Below are positions 9,078 through 19,543 of a stretch of DNA of 26,661 bases, piece after piece. Every line of letters starts with the position of its first letter. The first letter of the stretch is position 1. A program made the position numbers and the translations under genes. The notes under the pieces are model-generated. The model was given only the letters and a program-made list of their open reading frames with translations, had not been told where the DNA came from and did no database searches. Source of the stretch: Polysphondylium violaceum (taxonomy: Eukaryota > Evosea > Eumycetozoa > Dictyosteliales > Dictyosteliaceae); contig AJWJ01000318.1 of the NCBI GenBank assembly GCA_000277445.1, forward strand, positions 1-26,661, in the 5' to 3' direction.

Positions 9078-10987
9078 TTATTTGCCTTTTTTAGATTTCT
9101 TTTTTGGTTTCTTTTCTTCTTCACTTTCTTCCTCATCATCGTCGTCATCATCATCATCATCAGATCTAAATAGTTTAAAAATAAATAAAAAAGTTAATAT
9201 AACCATTACTACTATATTGTTGATAATAAATAAAGTAATACATACTCTGATGGTTCATAATCAGAATCATCTGAATCATCTTCATCCATAGCCATTTGAA
9301 TACCAGAAGAGGCTTGAGTTGGGGCATCAATTTTAATCTTTCTTTCATTGAGATAATTAAACAATGAACGATATTCTTCACGAAGAATATTTGTAAATTG
9401 TACAGAGGTTGCGTTCTTTAGATTTACAATTAAATCAAATGTACGACTATTACCAAGACCACCTGGAACAGACACACTAGCAAGACGTGCAAATTCAACG
9501 TTGGTAATGTCTTCATATTTAATATAGGTGGGTGGTTTATGAATGAAAAAGAATGCTCTTTCCAAAGGATACAATGAACCTTCCGATGCTTTCAATGAAC
9601 ATTTAACAGATGCTGTACCAGATTCTCCCAAGAAACTCGAGTCTGAAAGGGTTTTTTTACCTGAAAGTACTTTTAATATAGTTGATAATACTGAAACTGT
9701 TGATCCAGACATTGTTGGTGTAAGTCCTTTATATTTAATTAATTGTTCACTATAGTAATGTAGTTATTATTATTGTTATTGTTATTGTTAATATATTTTA
9801 AGATCTCTATCTATATATCTATACATACTCTGTTAAATTTAATTCTAAAGTAGTTTCTTCTTCATTTGGAATTTGAATTAAAAGATGAGAGTATTTAGTT
9901 TTACCTTGTCTAAGTGGAGGTTCCAAACTAATTACATAGAAAATTGATTTTTGATCAGATTTTTCCAATTTAAACAATCTAGAAATGTTTTCAAAGGGTA
10001 CTTTGTGATCATGGGTCTTACCATGAAGTTTAAGGAAGGTAGAATAGATTTCAATATCCAAACGACCTCTTGGAATGAGAAAGTGTACATTACTAATCAC
10101 TGCCAAACCCTTACCAACGTTGGAGACAATGTCTGATTTCTCCAAAATGGATTGTTGGAATATTTGCAATGTTGACATTTCTTCCTCTTGTGGTTCTTCT
10201 TCTTCCTCCTCTTCTTCTTCCTCTTCACCTTGTTCATTTTCTTTTTTATCTGGGATTTCTTTAGCTGGTCTAGTGGGTGTGTAGAAACGAATTTCGACAA
10301 TGGCTTCATCTTCGTCATTTAGTGTCTTGTCATGACGAAATTCCAATGTCAATTCATTCTTGTGATTTGGATTAAACACAGATTGTGATACTTCAGACAC
10401 AGAGAATTCAAATCCAACTTTATTATCATTCATAAATTGTACATTGGATCCATTGACATTTACAATACCCCAATTTGATCCTTTGGTTGATAACTCTGCA
10501 TTTTCCAATTCAATACCAATGTTTTCTTTTAAATATTTTCTAACTACCTCTGAATCCTATTATAGATAGATATATTAATATTACATGTTTATCCACACAT
10601 ACATTTGATCAAATGATACTTTACTTGTTCTCTAAATCCATCAAATTTAATAGAGTTTCCACCTTTAAGTGAAAGTTTTAATTGAAATATTTTAGGTGTG
10701 ATTCTAATCCATTTGGCTTCAGTAATATCGCTAATGTTAACATTATCACTTCTACCACCATCTGACTTCCATGTGATATTTGTATTTGTAAATTTTAATA
10801 AACCTCTGGTCTGAAATTGAAAAAACAATGATGATAAAGTGTTAATATCATAGACATATTGTAATAATAGATTGTACTCAGAGTCTAATATCTAGTGTAT
10901 GAAAAAACATTATTTACATACACTTCCAATTTTACCACCTTGGGTGATAGTGTTGAATTGACAAATAGCAGGTGTTGCTGTTGACAT
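9078..10987 (-). CDS. ssrp1: FACT complex subunit SSRP1/Pob3
   Basis: Histone chaperone subunit that with Spt16 reorganises nucleosomes during transcription and replication. Five exons: 10922-10987, 10625-10810, 9829-10556, 9246-9749 and 9078-9165; introns are 68-111 bp and the summed frame is exact, giving 523 aa. The N-terminal Pob3-type PH domain begins at QFNTITQGGKIG, the SSRP/structure-recognition region spans about 90-330, and the Rtt106-like PH domain follows, including LYPLERAFFFIHKPPTYIKY. An acidic insert of about 20 residues (about 190-210, Glu-rich) and an acidic tail (Asp/Glu from about 485) interact with histones in the family. The protein ends in a short basic stretch, KKPKKKSKKGK, with no HMG box, so it is built like yeast Pob3 rather than animal or plant SSRP1. 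It is divergent from the DENN gene. Confidence 0.95.
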
Positions 10988-11354
10988 TGTATAATATATA
11001 TATAATTATGTGTGTAAATGTATGTATGCACTATTATCTAGAGACACACTATTGAATATTGAACTAAAATGACGATTTGAAGTCAATAGAAAACTATAAA
11101 AACTTTAAAAAAAATTTGGCGCAAAATTCGAAAAAAAAATTTAAAAAAATAAAAAAAAAATAAATTCAAATAAAGTGTGAATTTTTGCTGTGTGTTTTTT
11201 TCCATATCAAAATTGATTTCTTTTTTCTTTTGCCACTCAAAAAGTTAACACAACATTGTGTGTGTGTCTATTTTTTAAAAAAATCAAAATCCATCAAGAT
11301 ATATATAGAAAACTAATCATTAATCGTTAGAGTGATTGTTTGTTTGTGTTCCCA
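10988..11354. promoter_or_regulatory. Divergent promoter, SSRP1 and DENN-domain gene
   Basis: 367 bp between two divergent ATGs, dominated by A and T runs (for example 11107-11160). It contains TTTGGCGCAAAATTCG at about 11115-11130; TTTGGCGC resembles an E2F/DP site, which would suit a replication-linked gene such as SSRP1. No other structure is seen. Confidence 0.4.
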
Positions 11355-14300
11355 ATGGAGAATACTGTTATTGATAACAACACCACCGCCTCTACCACCA
11401 TAGATAAAGATGATAACAATAATATTAATAATAATGTAGAGAAACAGCAACAGATCATACATGGTCTTGATGGTAGCACTGGTAGTAATAGTGATGGCAT
11501 AGATAATAATAATAATAATAGTAATAGTAATATTTTGATTAATATTATACCACCATCACCTCCTTTAAAGATTGCTTTGAATAAAGGTTCTTCAGAAATA
11601 CCTATTCCTACACAAAATCTATCATCTGATGATAGTAATAGTGGTGATGATATATCTACACCTAGATCATCAATTGTACAAGATTATAGTAGTAATAATA
11701 GTATTGCTGCTACTATATCGACATCATCATCATCATCATTATCATCATCATCAACAGTTTCAACTACAACAACACCAACAACTACCACCACCACTACTAC
11801 TCCTACTAGTATCAAACATAAACAGATTGAAAATACAAGAATATTAACAGCGTCAGTGTCAGCATCAAATACGCCGAGAGGAGAGTTGATAGATAATAGT
11901 TGTGGTAATTTAGTAAAGACAAATTCATTCCCTTCAACACCATCAAAGCTATCATCATCTGTATCATCTCAATCACTGTTTACAGATTTAGATAGAAAGT
12001 TATCGGTTAGTAAATCTACACCAAATGTGGGTGCACTATTGTCGAGTAGTAGTCCCAATACACCTATTATGTCATCGAGAAACCATCAACATGGCGGTGT
12101 GATGGGCGGTGGTGGACTGGTCAATGAGCTAGAGTCACTCACACTAGGATCCTATGCCGAGGCGTCTGGCGGCATAGAGGACAATACTAGTGGTACATTG
12201 GTAGGAGGCATCACATCGGCAAGAGAAGGAAAGATATTTGATCACTTTCTCGTCGTCGGTCTGCCATCCACAGCCAAACTCTACTCTTCGCGTCACGATG
12301 AGCGTCAAACTCATAAGCCACAAATCATCTATCAGTATCCACAAAATCAAACACTACCCAATGACATGATTGAACAATTTTGTTTTCCTACAGGCATCGA
12401 ATCAAGATCATCTCAAAGATCCTATTCATCAAGTTCACTTAATCAAGTATCATTTTGTAATCTATCTCATCTCTCAAATCCTTCCCATTCTTTTGTTTTT
12501 CTATTAACAACTCAAAATACTTTATACTATGGTATTTGCATTATAAAAGAAGAAGAAGTTTCTGTAATTATCTCTATTTTAGTCTTTAGTAATTATATAT
12601 CTACAATATATCTAATCTAATATCTTGTATCTGTAGACATTACCTAGTTTTATAAATGAGGAATCACCATTAAATCAATATATACCTACACCTGAAAATT
12701 CACCAAATAGTAAGCAAACATCTGATGAAGAGGATTTAGAAGAAAATTCAGCTAAAGCTAAAAGAAGATCATTCAATAGAAATCAATTTGATGTATGTAT
12801 ATCTTGTATATAAATATAGATATAATTAATGAATGAAAAGGGAGTATAAATATTAATATTAATAATAATCATTAGTTTATAGCACCTAGAGTATATTGTC
12901 TTTTGACTAGATTCCCATTCTTTCAATTACATTTTCAAATGTTACATTCAATATTAGAGTCTGAAAGAATGTGTATGTTATTTTCAATGAGTGGTCAAAG
13001 TCAAGATCCAAATGCTACAAGTACTTTGGATATTTTAAATCTTTATCATTCAATATCTATGGAATCTGTTAAAGATAAAGTTCAATTTAAAGTACCAACT
13101 CATGATTATAAAACAGATTATCATTGTCCTGTAAGTTGATTACTAGTATATATCTAAAAATTAATATTAATATATCTTTATTTAACTTTTACCATAGGTT
13201 GGATCTGAAGATAGATTAATTGCAGATTGGTCATTCTATACAACATTCCAATCTATGAGTATTGAAGATATTTTAAAAGTATATAGTTGGGTTTTGTTAG
13301 AAAGACAAGTATTTATTATTTCAAAACAAATGGGAAACATATCATCTTTTGTGTATGTATTGTTATAATAATAGTAGACAATATCTTTATTTCTTTTTAA
13401 ACTAATAGTAATTAATATATATATATAGATTTTCATTTATATCATTATTAAAACCATTTGTTTGGCAATGTTGTTTTATACCAGTGTTGCCAGATTCACT
13501 ATTGGAGTCTATAGATGCACCATTTCCATTTATTATTGGACATAATCAATTTCCAGATTATATTTTACATTTAAAGAGAGATTATTTGATTGTAGACATT
13601 GATAACAAGAAATTAATTTATCCAGAATCAATATTACCACCCTCTTTACCAGGTAAAAAGAAATTGTTAAATACTCTCACCGTTCATAGAAAAGAGTTGT
13701 TGGATTTACAAAATCAAATTCCTATTGATCATTTAAAACATAGATTCACTCAAAATATTATAAACACATTTAGAGAATATCAAGAATGGTTGGTTGATCA
13801 AATTAGTACTGGTGTAATTACTTGTATAAATAATATGTATATTCAACAACAACAACAATTTTATCAACTACAAGTGGCTCAACAACAACAACAATTACTA
13901 TTACAACAACAACAAGTTGATTTGAATAAGAGTAATAGTAGTATAAATAATAATAATGAGGAAGTTGTAGAGAATAATGATGATGATCAAGAAAATGGTA
14001 GTAATGAAAATAATGATATTGTAAATAGTAATAATAATGAAGAAGATAATAATAGTGATAATAATAATAATAATAGTATTGAGTTAAATAAATCAACAAA
14101 TAGTGGAAATGGAAAATTATCATCATCAACAAATCATTCACCTTCACCATCAACTTCTCCACCATCACAATCAAATTTAACAAGCATTACATCACCACCA
14201 ATACCTCCACCAATCACCTCAATTGATCCACTTACTTCTATTGAACTATTAAATAGACAAAGTATACATTTTCTTGAAGATCAAAAGAACATCAATGGTG

Positions 14301-14806
14301 TCATTGAGTGTTTGAATGAAAAGTATAAAAACTTTTTCAGAGTATTCCTCCACACTCAAATGTTTAATGTCAATGTGGTGAAAATAATGCTATCCATACA
14401 GGAAAAGCACAAGACCAGTATAGGTTTGATTGAAAAGCTGGAATCGTTGATTTGCATGGAAGAGAAATCCAAAGAGGTCTTGATGGAGTACCAAAAAATG
14501 GCAAAAAAAGATGGGGTCACTGGCAACGGTAGCAAGGTCGATATGAATACCATTAAAAAACAATTAAAGGATTCCGAAGGTGTCATTAACGAATTGAGAG
14601 AGTCTAAAAAGAAATTGGAATTGGAAGCTTTGGCTACCAGTCCCAGCAAGAATAATTTATCATTCTCGTCCCTATTGGGTTTGTCGTCAATCTCTGAATT
14701 GAGAAAGAAAAAATTAGAGTTTGGTCACAGAAGATCGAGATCTGTAACTGATCAAGTCGAACAAACTATTTTTAAGAAATTGGGTGGTTCTTCTTTGAAA
14801 AAATAA
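11355..14806 (+). CDS. DENN-domain protein, candidate Rab GEF
   Basis: DENN proteins mostly act as guanine nucleotide exchange factors for Rab GTPases in membrane traffic. Exons: 11355-12563, 12637-12792, 12876-13130, 13198-13352 and 13429-14806; donors are GTATGT, GTAAGT or GTAATT and the frame adds up to 1050 aa. The first about 290 residues are disordered (Asn, Ser, Thr runs). The upstream DENN segment begins near 293 with IFDHFLVVGLP and includes IIYQYPQ. The core cDENN (about 456-600) has RVYCLLTRFPFFQLHFQML, and the dDENN starts near 600. The dDENN is interrupted by about 125 Gln/Asn/Ser/Pro-rich residues (about 730-855) and resumes with IHFLED and FFRVFLHTQMF. A charged helical, probably coiled-coil region follows (about 910-995). 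The start at 11355 is the first ATG; an in-frame TTG at 11340 is ignored. The Rab target cannot be told. Confidence 0.88.
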
Positions 14807-14913
14807 AATTATTTCTCTTTCAGGAAACATCGTCATGATTTTGTTTTTTTTTTTTTTTTTACTATTTATTTGTTTTGTGATATAACAATTTCATTGTATC
14901 AGTAATCATGTAA

Positions 14914-16623
14914 ATGGATTCATCAATAGATAATAATAATAATAACAATAGCAGCAATAGTAAATATGATAATGATATTGAGAAAGAAGATCATGATAAT
15001 ATTATAGATCATAAACCATTCTTGTCTTCTCTCTTAAAGTATTTTAAACCGCAAATACAACTTCAAATACATCCAAAAGAAAAGAATACTTTACAAGATA
15101 TCAATAATTTTAAAGATGTAAATAATAATGATGATCAAGACAATGAAGAAGACGACGATGATGACAACGATGATGATGATGATAATGATGACAATGATGA
15201 TGATGACAATGATGATCAAGAGAATGAAAATGATCAAGGAGAAACACTAGATCACGATAATAGAACTAGGAATAATAATAGTGGGGGTAGCAGTAGTATG
15301 CATCATGATGATGATGATCACCAAGTTGTACATTCAGGCTTACTCAAAGATATGTTTGATTATTTTAAAAAGAAATCAATGTCATCTACAACATTACATC
15401 AACAACAGCAACAACAAGAAAAGGATCAAAAAGATGATAATAGTAGTAGTAATAATGATAACATTGAATTAACACCAACAGCAGTATTATTATCAAGTGG
15501 ATACTTTAAATTTATTTCATCTTGGTTTGAAAATGAATCCAAAGATTTTGAAGAAAAGTTGATAGAGATTAATAAGATCACAGAAGATGAAACGATTCAA
15601 GACGATACCAAAGCTTTTGAAAAGATTGTTGAAGTAATGGGTAAAAAGAGATTCTATGAAATATTGTTTCTACTTGGAAGTGCAAGTATTGCTTCATTTG
15701 CTCTTAGAACATTATACTTTGGTAAAACAATTCGTGCCGTTGAAATACCTGATGGCAATCTAACTACCCTAGTCTTAAGATTTAATAATTTAAATAGATT
15801 GAAAAAACAAGTAAGTTGTCATCATTCTAATAATACTCTTTTGTATAAACATATCATATATTCATCAAATTACACAACACTATAGTTATTACAAAATCAA
15901 CCAGCATTATTTCCAGGTGTTGAATTGACAAGTGATGATATCAAAGTAAATACATTTATTGATCCACATTTCACTGAACCTATGCTTACAAATAAACATG
16001 TTAGAATGTTGGATGATGGTGGATACATTGTTTGGACAAAAGGTGATTTTGAAATACCTCGAACTGCAATAGCATTAAAAGCAATGGTTAAAGATAGAGA
16101 CACATTTATGAGATACAGTGCCAATGCCGAGTTGGATAAGATCATTAGACTGATTTCTTTACTAGGTCCACCTCTCTCTATATGTCCCATCACAACCAAA
16201 GTATATAATATTAATAACTATAACAATGTTTCCAATAATATATTTAATTTCACCAATAATAATAATAATAATAACAATAATAATAATGATCATAGTAATA
16301 GTAGTACAAATAATAATAGCAATAACAATAATAATAATAATATAATTAAAATAATATCAAGTAAATATAAAATAATAGTTCAATCAATTAAAACCAAATT
16401 ACTTGAATATGGTATTCTTACGCCAACAATTCAAGATATCATTGCACATGATCCCAATCCACCGTTGTCAATGAAAGAAAGAGATGATTTAATATTTTTG
16501 TTATTGTCTGATAAAGTTCAAAATGAAAAGATTGTACATTTGTATCATAAACACGATGTTTTGGAATTTAAAGAATTGGTCAGAAAACTAGTCGTTGTTG
16601 AACATAAACCTTTAAATAAATAA
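14914..16623 (+). CDS. Unknown Asn/Asp-rich protein with one predicted membrane segment
   Basis: No family recognised. Exons: 14914-15810 and 15886-16623, with a 75-bp phase-0 intron (GTAAGT donor, CTATAG acceptor); 544 aa. Residues about 65-120 are a dense Asp/Glu/Asn tract and about 160-190 are Gln/Ser/Asp-rich. Two stretches repeat a theme: FLSSLLKYFK near 36 and HSGLLKDMFDYFKKK near 140, plus SSGYFKFISSWFE near 194. The folded part is about 190-430. It has a helical segment, FYEILFLLGSASIASFALRT at about 246-265, that could cross or dip into a membrane, followed by basic residues. A long Asn run (about 444-475) links to a C-terminal helical domain rich in Lys, Glu and Leu, which ends LVRKLVVVEHKPLNK. 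No catalytic motif is seen. The conserved-looking core and proper splice sites support a real gene. It lies about 110 bp after the DENN gene in the same direction. Confidence 0.75.
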
Positions 16624-16751
16624 ATAAACATTCTTGTTATTATTCAAACTGTTTTCAATGATTTATTGATTTGTATTATGATTTAAAAAAGATATTTTGA
16701 TTTTATTTAAAATAACCTCTACTCCTCTTTTGGATTAATTGTAAAACAAGA

Positions 16752-17393
16752 ATGATTGAAAATTCGAAATTTCGAAAAAAAAAAAAGAAGAAATCTTCAC
16801 CTTTTGAAGAAATAGTACAAATAAGCATGATATACATTATAATTGGGCCATCTGGATGCGGAAAGACATCGATTGGCGTTGAACTATCAAATAGATTAGA
16901 TTGTGGATTCAATGATGCCGATGAGTTTCATAGTATTGAAAATATAACTAAAATGAAGAATGGTATACCTTTGAATGATGATGACAGAAAACCTTGGTTA
17001 CAATCAATAAATAAAAGAATATTAGATATCATTGACTATCAAAAGAATAATAGTAATAGTAATAGTAATGGTAATGAAGAATTGTTTTTAAAATCAAAGA
17101 AAGATCATGTGTTTACATGTTCAGCACTCAAACAAATATACAGAGATATGTTGACTCAAGGTATCAATGGTTTGGATACATTGACTATTGTTTATTTAAA
17201 AGGAAGCCAAGAGTTGATTCAAAAGAGACTTGAATCGAGAACCAATCATTTCTTTAACCCTTCTCTTCTCACCAGTCAATTTGATATACTCGAAGAACCA
17301 AATCAATCTTTGACTACCAATTACAGAATTCAAATCATCGATATCAGCGATACCATTGACAATATCGTTAATAAAATAATATCATTTCAATAG
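16752..17393 (+). CDS. Gluconokinase (GntK/IDNK family)
   Basis: Phosphorylates D-gluconate to 6-phosphogluconate with ATP, feeding the pentose phosphate pathway; cytosolic. Single exon, 213 aa from the first ATG. The Walker A loop is IIGPSGCGKTS, directly after Met26. Further family landmarks are DADEFHSIENITKMKNGIPL, then DDDRKPWL, FTCSALKQIYRDML and VYLKG followed by RLESRTNHFF. An Asn/Ser insert of about 12 residues (about 99-110) sits between the substrate and CSALK motifs. The first 25 residues contain a poly-Lys run and have no counterpart in the family. Starting at Met26 (16827) gives 188 aa, almost exactly the usual length, so that start may be the true one; the longer frame is listed because its ATG comes first. 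Confidence 0.93.
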   Translation: MIENSKFRKKKKKKSSPFEEIVQISMIYIIIGPSGCGKTSIGVELSNRLDCGFNDADEFHSIENITKMKNGIPLNDDDRKPWLQSINKRILDIIDYQKNNSNSNSNGNEELFLKSKKDHVFTCSALKQIYRDMLTQGINGLDTLTIVYLKGSQELIQKRLESRTNHFFNPSLLTSQFDILEEPNQSLTTNYRIQIIDISDTIDNIVNKIISFQ

Positions 17394-17443
17394 TGCTAGT
17401 GACTACTATGAAAATTTACACAAACAAATTTCAATAGTTTTTC

Positions 17444-17468
17444 TTTTTTTTTTTTTTTTTTTTTTTTT
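17444..17468. repeat. Poly-T run (25 T)
   Basis: Longest homopolymer seen outside a gene. It lies in the 156-bp spacer between the gluconokinase stop and the Prp3 start, and may contribute to 3' end formation of one gene or to the promoter of the next. Confidence 0.9.
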
Positions 17469-17549
17469 AATTATTATTTATTTCATTTGCATACAGATAA
17501 ACTATATTTGTTCATTATACTATAGAAACTATAAATAGCGAGTAATAGT

Positions 17550-19118
17550 ATGTCAGAAACAACACCAAAAAAGAGAAAGTTTCATGATGAACCAATAGAA
17601 ACAACAACAGCAACAAATGGAAAAGAACAACATGACGATAAGAGATTGAAATCAGAAACTACAGATAATAGTAGCAGTAGTAGCAATACTGCATCCAGTG
17701 CAACTGATAGAGAAAGTATTAAAGCACGTATTAAGGCACGTCTTGAGGAAAGAAAGAAAGAGGCCAATAATGTTGCTTCTGTTATTACTTCACCACCTCT
17801 ATCAACACCATCACCAACCACCACTGAACCTACTACAAGTTCATTAAAAACATCATCACCAACAACAACCACAACCAACACAACTACTACATCACCAACA
17901 ACAACAACAAGCGAAGAGAATCAAAATGACGAATCAACTACATCATCAATGTTTTTTGATCCTAGAATTCAAATATCTACAGGTAAAAAAAAGAAATTTG
18001 ATTCATTTACCTTTGTTAAACCTGGTAAATATACAAAGAAAGCAGAGAAGCTCAGATCACAAGCAATATTTGAAGAGCTAAAGAAACAAGAACTTATAAA
18101 TCAAACAATCGAACAAGAATCACCCACTCATATATCTGATCCAGTGCCAGACATTGAATGGTGGGATAAAGATCTAACTATTAAACAAGATGATCAAGAT
18201 ACTCAACAACAAGATAATAATAATAATAATATAAATTATAAAGATATTTTAAATTCAATGGATCCAATATCAAAATTAGATACAGAATATTGGTCATACA
18301 TTGAACATCCAGTACAAATTGCACCCATTATCAATACATATAAACCTGCAGCTATTAGACCAGATTTCTTGTTATTGACAAAAGAGAAAAAGAAAATACG
18401 TAAACAAAGAAGAGAAGAGGCAGAGAGGGAGCGTCAAGAGCGTGTGTTGAATGGTCTTGAACCACCACCCGAGAATAGAGTCAAGCTAAGCAACCTCATG
18501 AGAGTCATCACCAACAAGGGTATACAGGACCCCACCCAAGCGGTACTCGAGGTCACAAAGAAAATGGAAGAGCGACGTGCTGTCCACGACGCTTCCAATC
18601 AAGAGAGAAAGCTCACCAAAGAGCAAAAGAAAGAGAAAAAGGTGCATAAACTCATTGACGACTCGGCCAAAGAGCTCTATTGTGCCATATTCAAGATCAC
18701 AGATCTATCACATCCACTTCTCCGATCCAAAGTGACCAAGACGGCCAAAGACAACATGGTGTCGGGCACCATCATTTTCCATCGTTGCATGAATCTTGTC
18801 ATCCTCGAGGCAGGGGCCAAGGCCATGAAACAGTGTAAAAAACTACTCAACAAACGTATCGATTGGGCCAATCCCCCACCACTCAGAGACAATCAAACGG
18901 AAGAGATGAACAAAGAAGAAAACGCAATAAAGTATCCTCAAGCGCCCCCTGACACTATAAATGCCTGCACTCTCATCTGGGAGGGTCCTATCCACAAACC
19001 CAGATTCACAAACTTTGTCTATGAATTTTGTCCCCTCGAATCGCAAGCTCGTAAATATCTCCAAGAACACAATGTACCTCATTTTTGGGACATGGCAAAG
19101 AATTTTATTAGTCAATAA
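17550..19118 (+). CDS. prpf3: U4/U6 small nuclear ribonucleoprotein Prp3
   Basis: Core protein of the U4/U6.U5 tri-snRNP, binding U4/U6 RNA in the nucleus during spliceosome assembly. Single exon, 522 aa. The N-terminus is basic with a likely nuclear signal (PKKRK at 6-10). Residues about 40-130 are Ser/Thr-rich and disordered. The PRP3 domain covers about 140-350, with IRPDFLLLTKEKKKIRKQRR near 270 and ENRVKLSNLMRVI, then GIQDPTQAVLEV. The C-terminal DUF1115-type domain (about 373-520) has HPLLRSKVTKTAKDNMVSGT, later LIWEGPIHKPRF and SQARKYLQEH, and ends HFWDMAKNFISQ. Compared with the 683-aa human protein it lacks the N-terminal PWI domain, as does yeast Prp3. Codons become markedly G+C-richer from about 18420 onwards, over the conserved half. 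Confidence 0.96.
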   Translation: MSETTPKKRKFHDEPIETTTATNGKEQHDDKRLKSETTDNSSSSSNTASSATDRESIKARIKARLEERKKEANNVASVITSPPLSTPSPTTTEPTTSSLKTSSPTTTTTNTTTTSPTTTTSEENQNDESTTSSMFFDPRIQISTGKKKKFDSFTFVKPGKYTKKAEKLRSQAIFEELKKQELINQTIEQESPTHISDPVPDIEWWDKDLTIKQDDQDTQQQDNNNNNINYKDILNSMDPISKLDTEYWSYIEHPVQIAPIINTYKPAAIRPDFLLLTKEKKKIRKQRREEAERERQERVLNGLEPPPENRVKLSNLMRVITNKGIQDPTQAVLEVTKKMEERRAVHDASNQERKLTKEQKKEKKVHKLIDDSAKELYCAIFKITDLSHPLLRSKVTKTAKDNMVSGTIIFHRCMNLVILEAGAKAMKQCKKLLNKRIDWANPPPLRDNQTEEMNKEENAIKYPQAPPDTINACTLIWEGPIHKPRFTNFVYEFCPLESQARKYLQEHNVPHFWDMAKNFISQ

Positions 19119-19543
19119 AAACTGTGTATATCTCATGAATTAAAAGACATATATCTATCTGTCATCTATCTCTGTATTTTTACACCTCTGTAATTCTCTT
19201 TCTCCGCTGTCGTCAACTTGTGTAATATTTTTAAAAAAATTAAAAAATATATATTTTTAAAAAAAACGAACGAGTGGGGCACTTTGAAGACACTGAGGTT
19301 TTTTTTGTATTTTTTTTTTTTTTTTCATTTAATTTTTAAATTTTCGACTCATCCCCTGTAATCTCATTTTTTTTATTGACTAGTGCGATTATTTTAAAAG
19401 TGAGGAATACGAGTGGGTGGTTTTAAATAGTTTCCAATAGTGGAATAGATAAATCTTTTTATATTATCATTACAATATCTCTTTATTCATAATATTATAC
19501 AATATTCATACCACCACTACAAACAACCAAATAAAAACATACT
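19119..19543. promoter_or_regulatory. Prp3 3' region and MYSM1-like gene promoter
   Basis: 425 bp without a gene. It holds A/T runs, CGAACGAGTGGGGCAC at 19267-19282 and GAGTGGGTGGTTTT at about 19411-19424. The latter two are G-rich boxes in AT-rich DNA and may be promoter elements of the gene starting at 19544. Confidence 0.4.

Noticed and set aside
15130-15240. Acidic repeat in the 14914 gene as a separate satellite
   Set aside because: It is in frame and codes Asp/Glu/Asn within a longer protein, as is common in dictyostelids.
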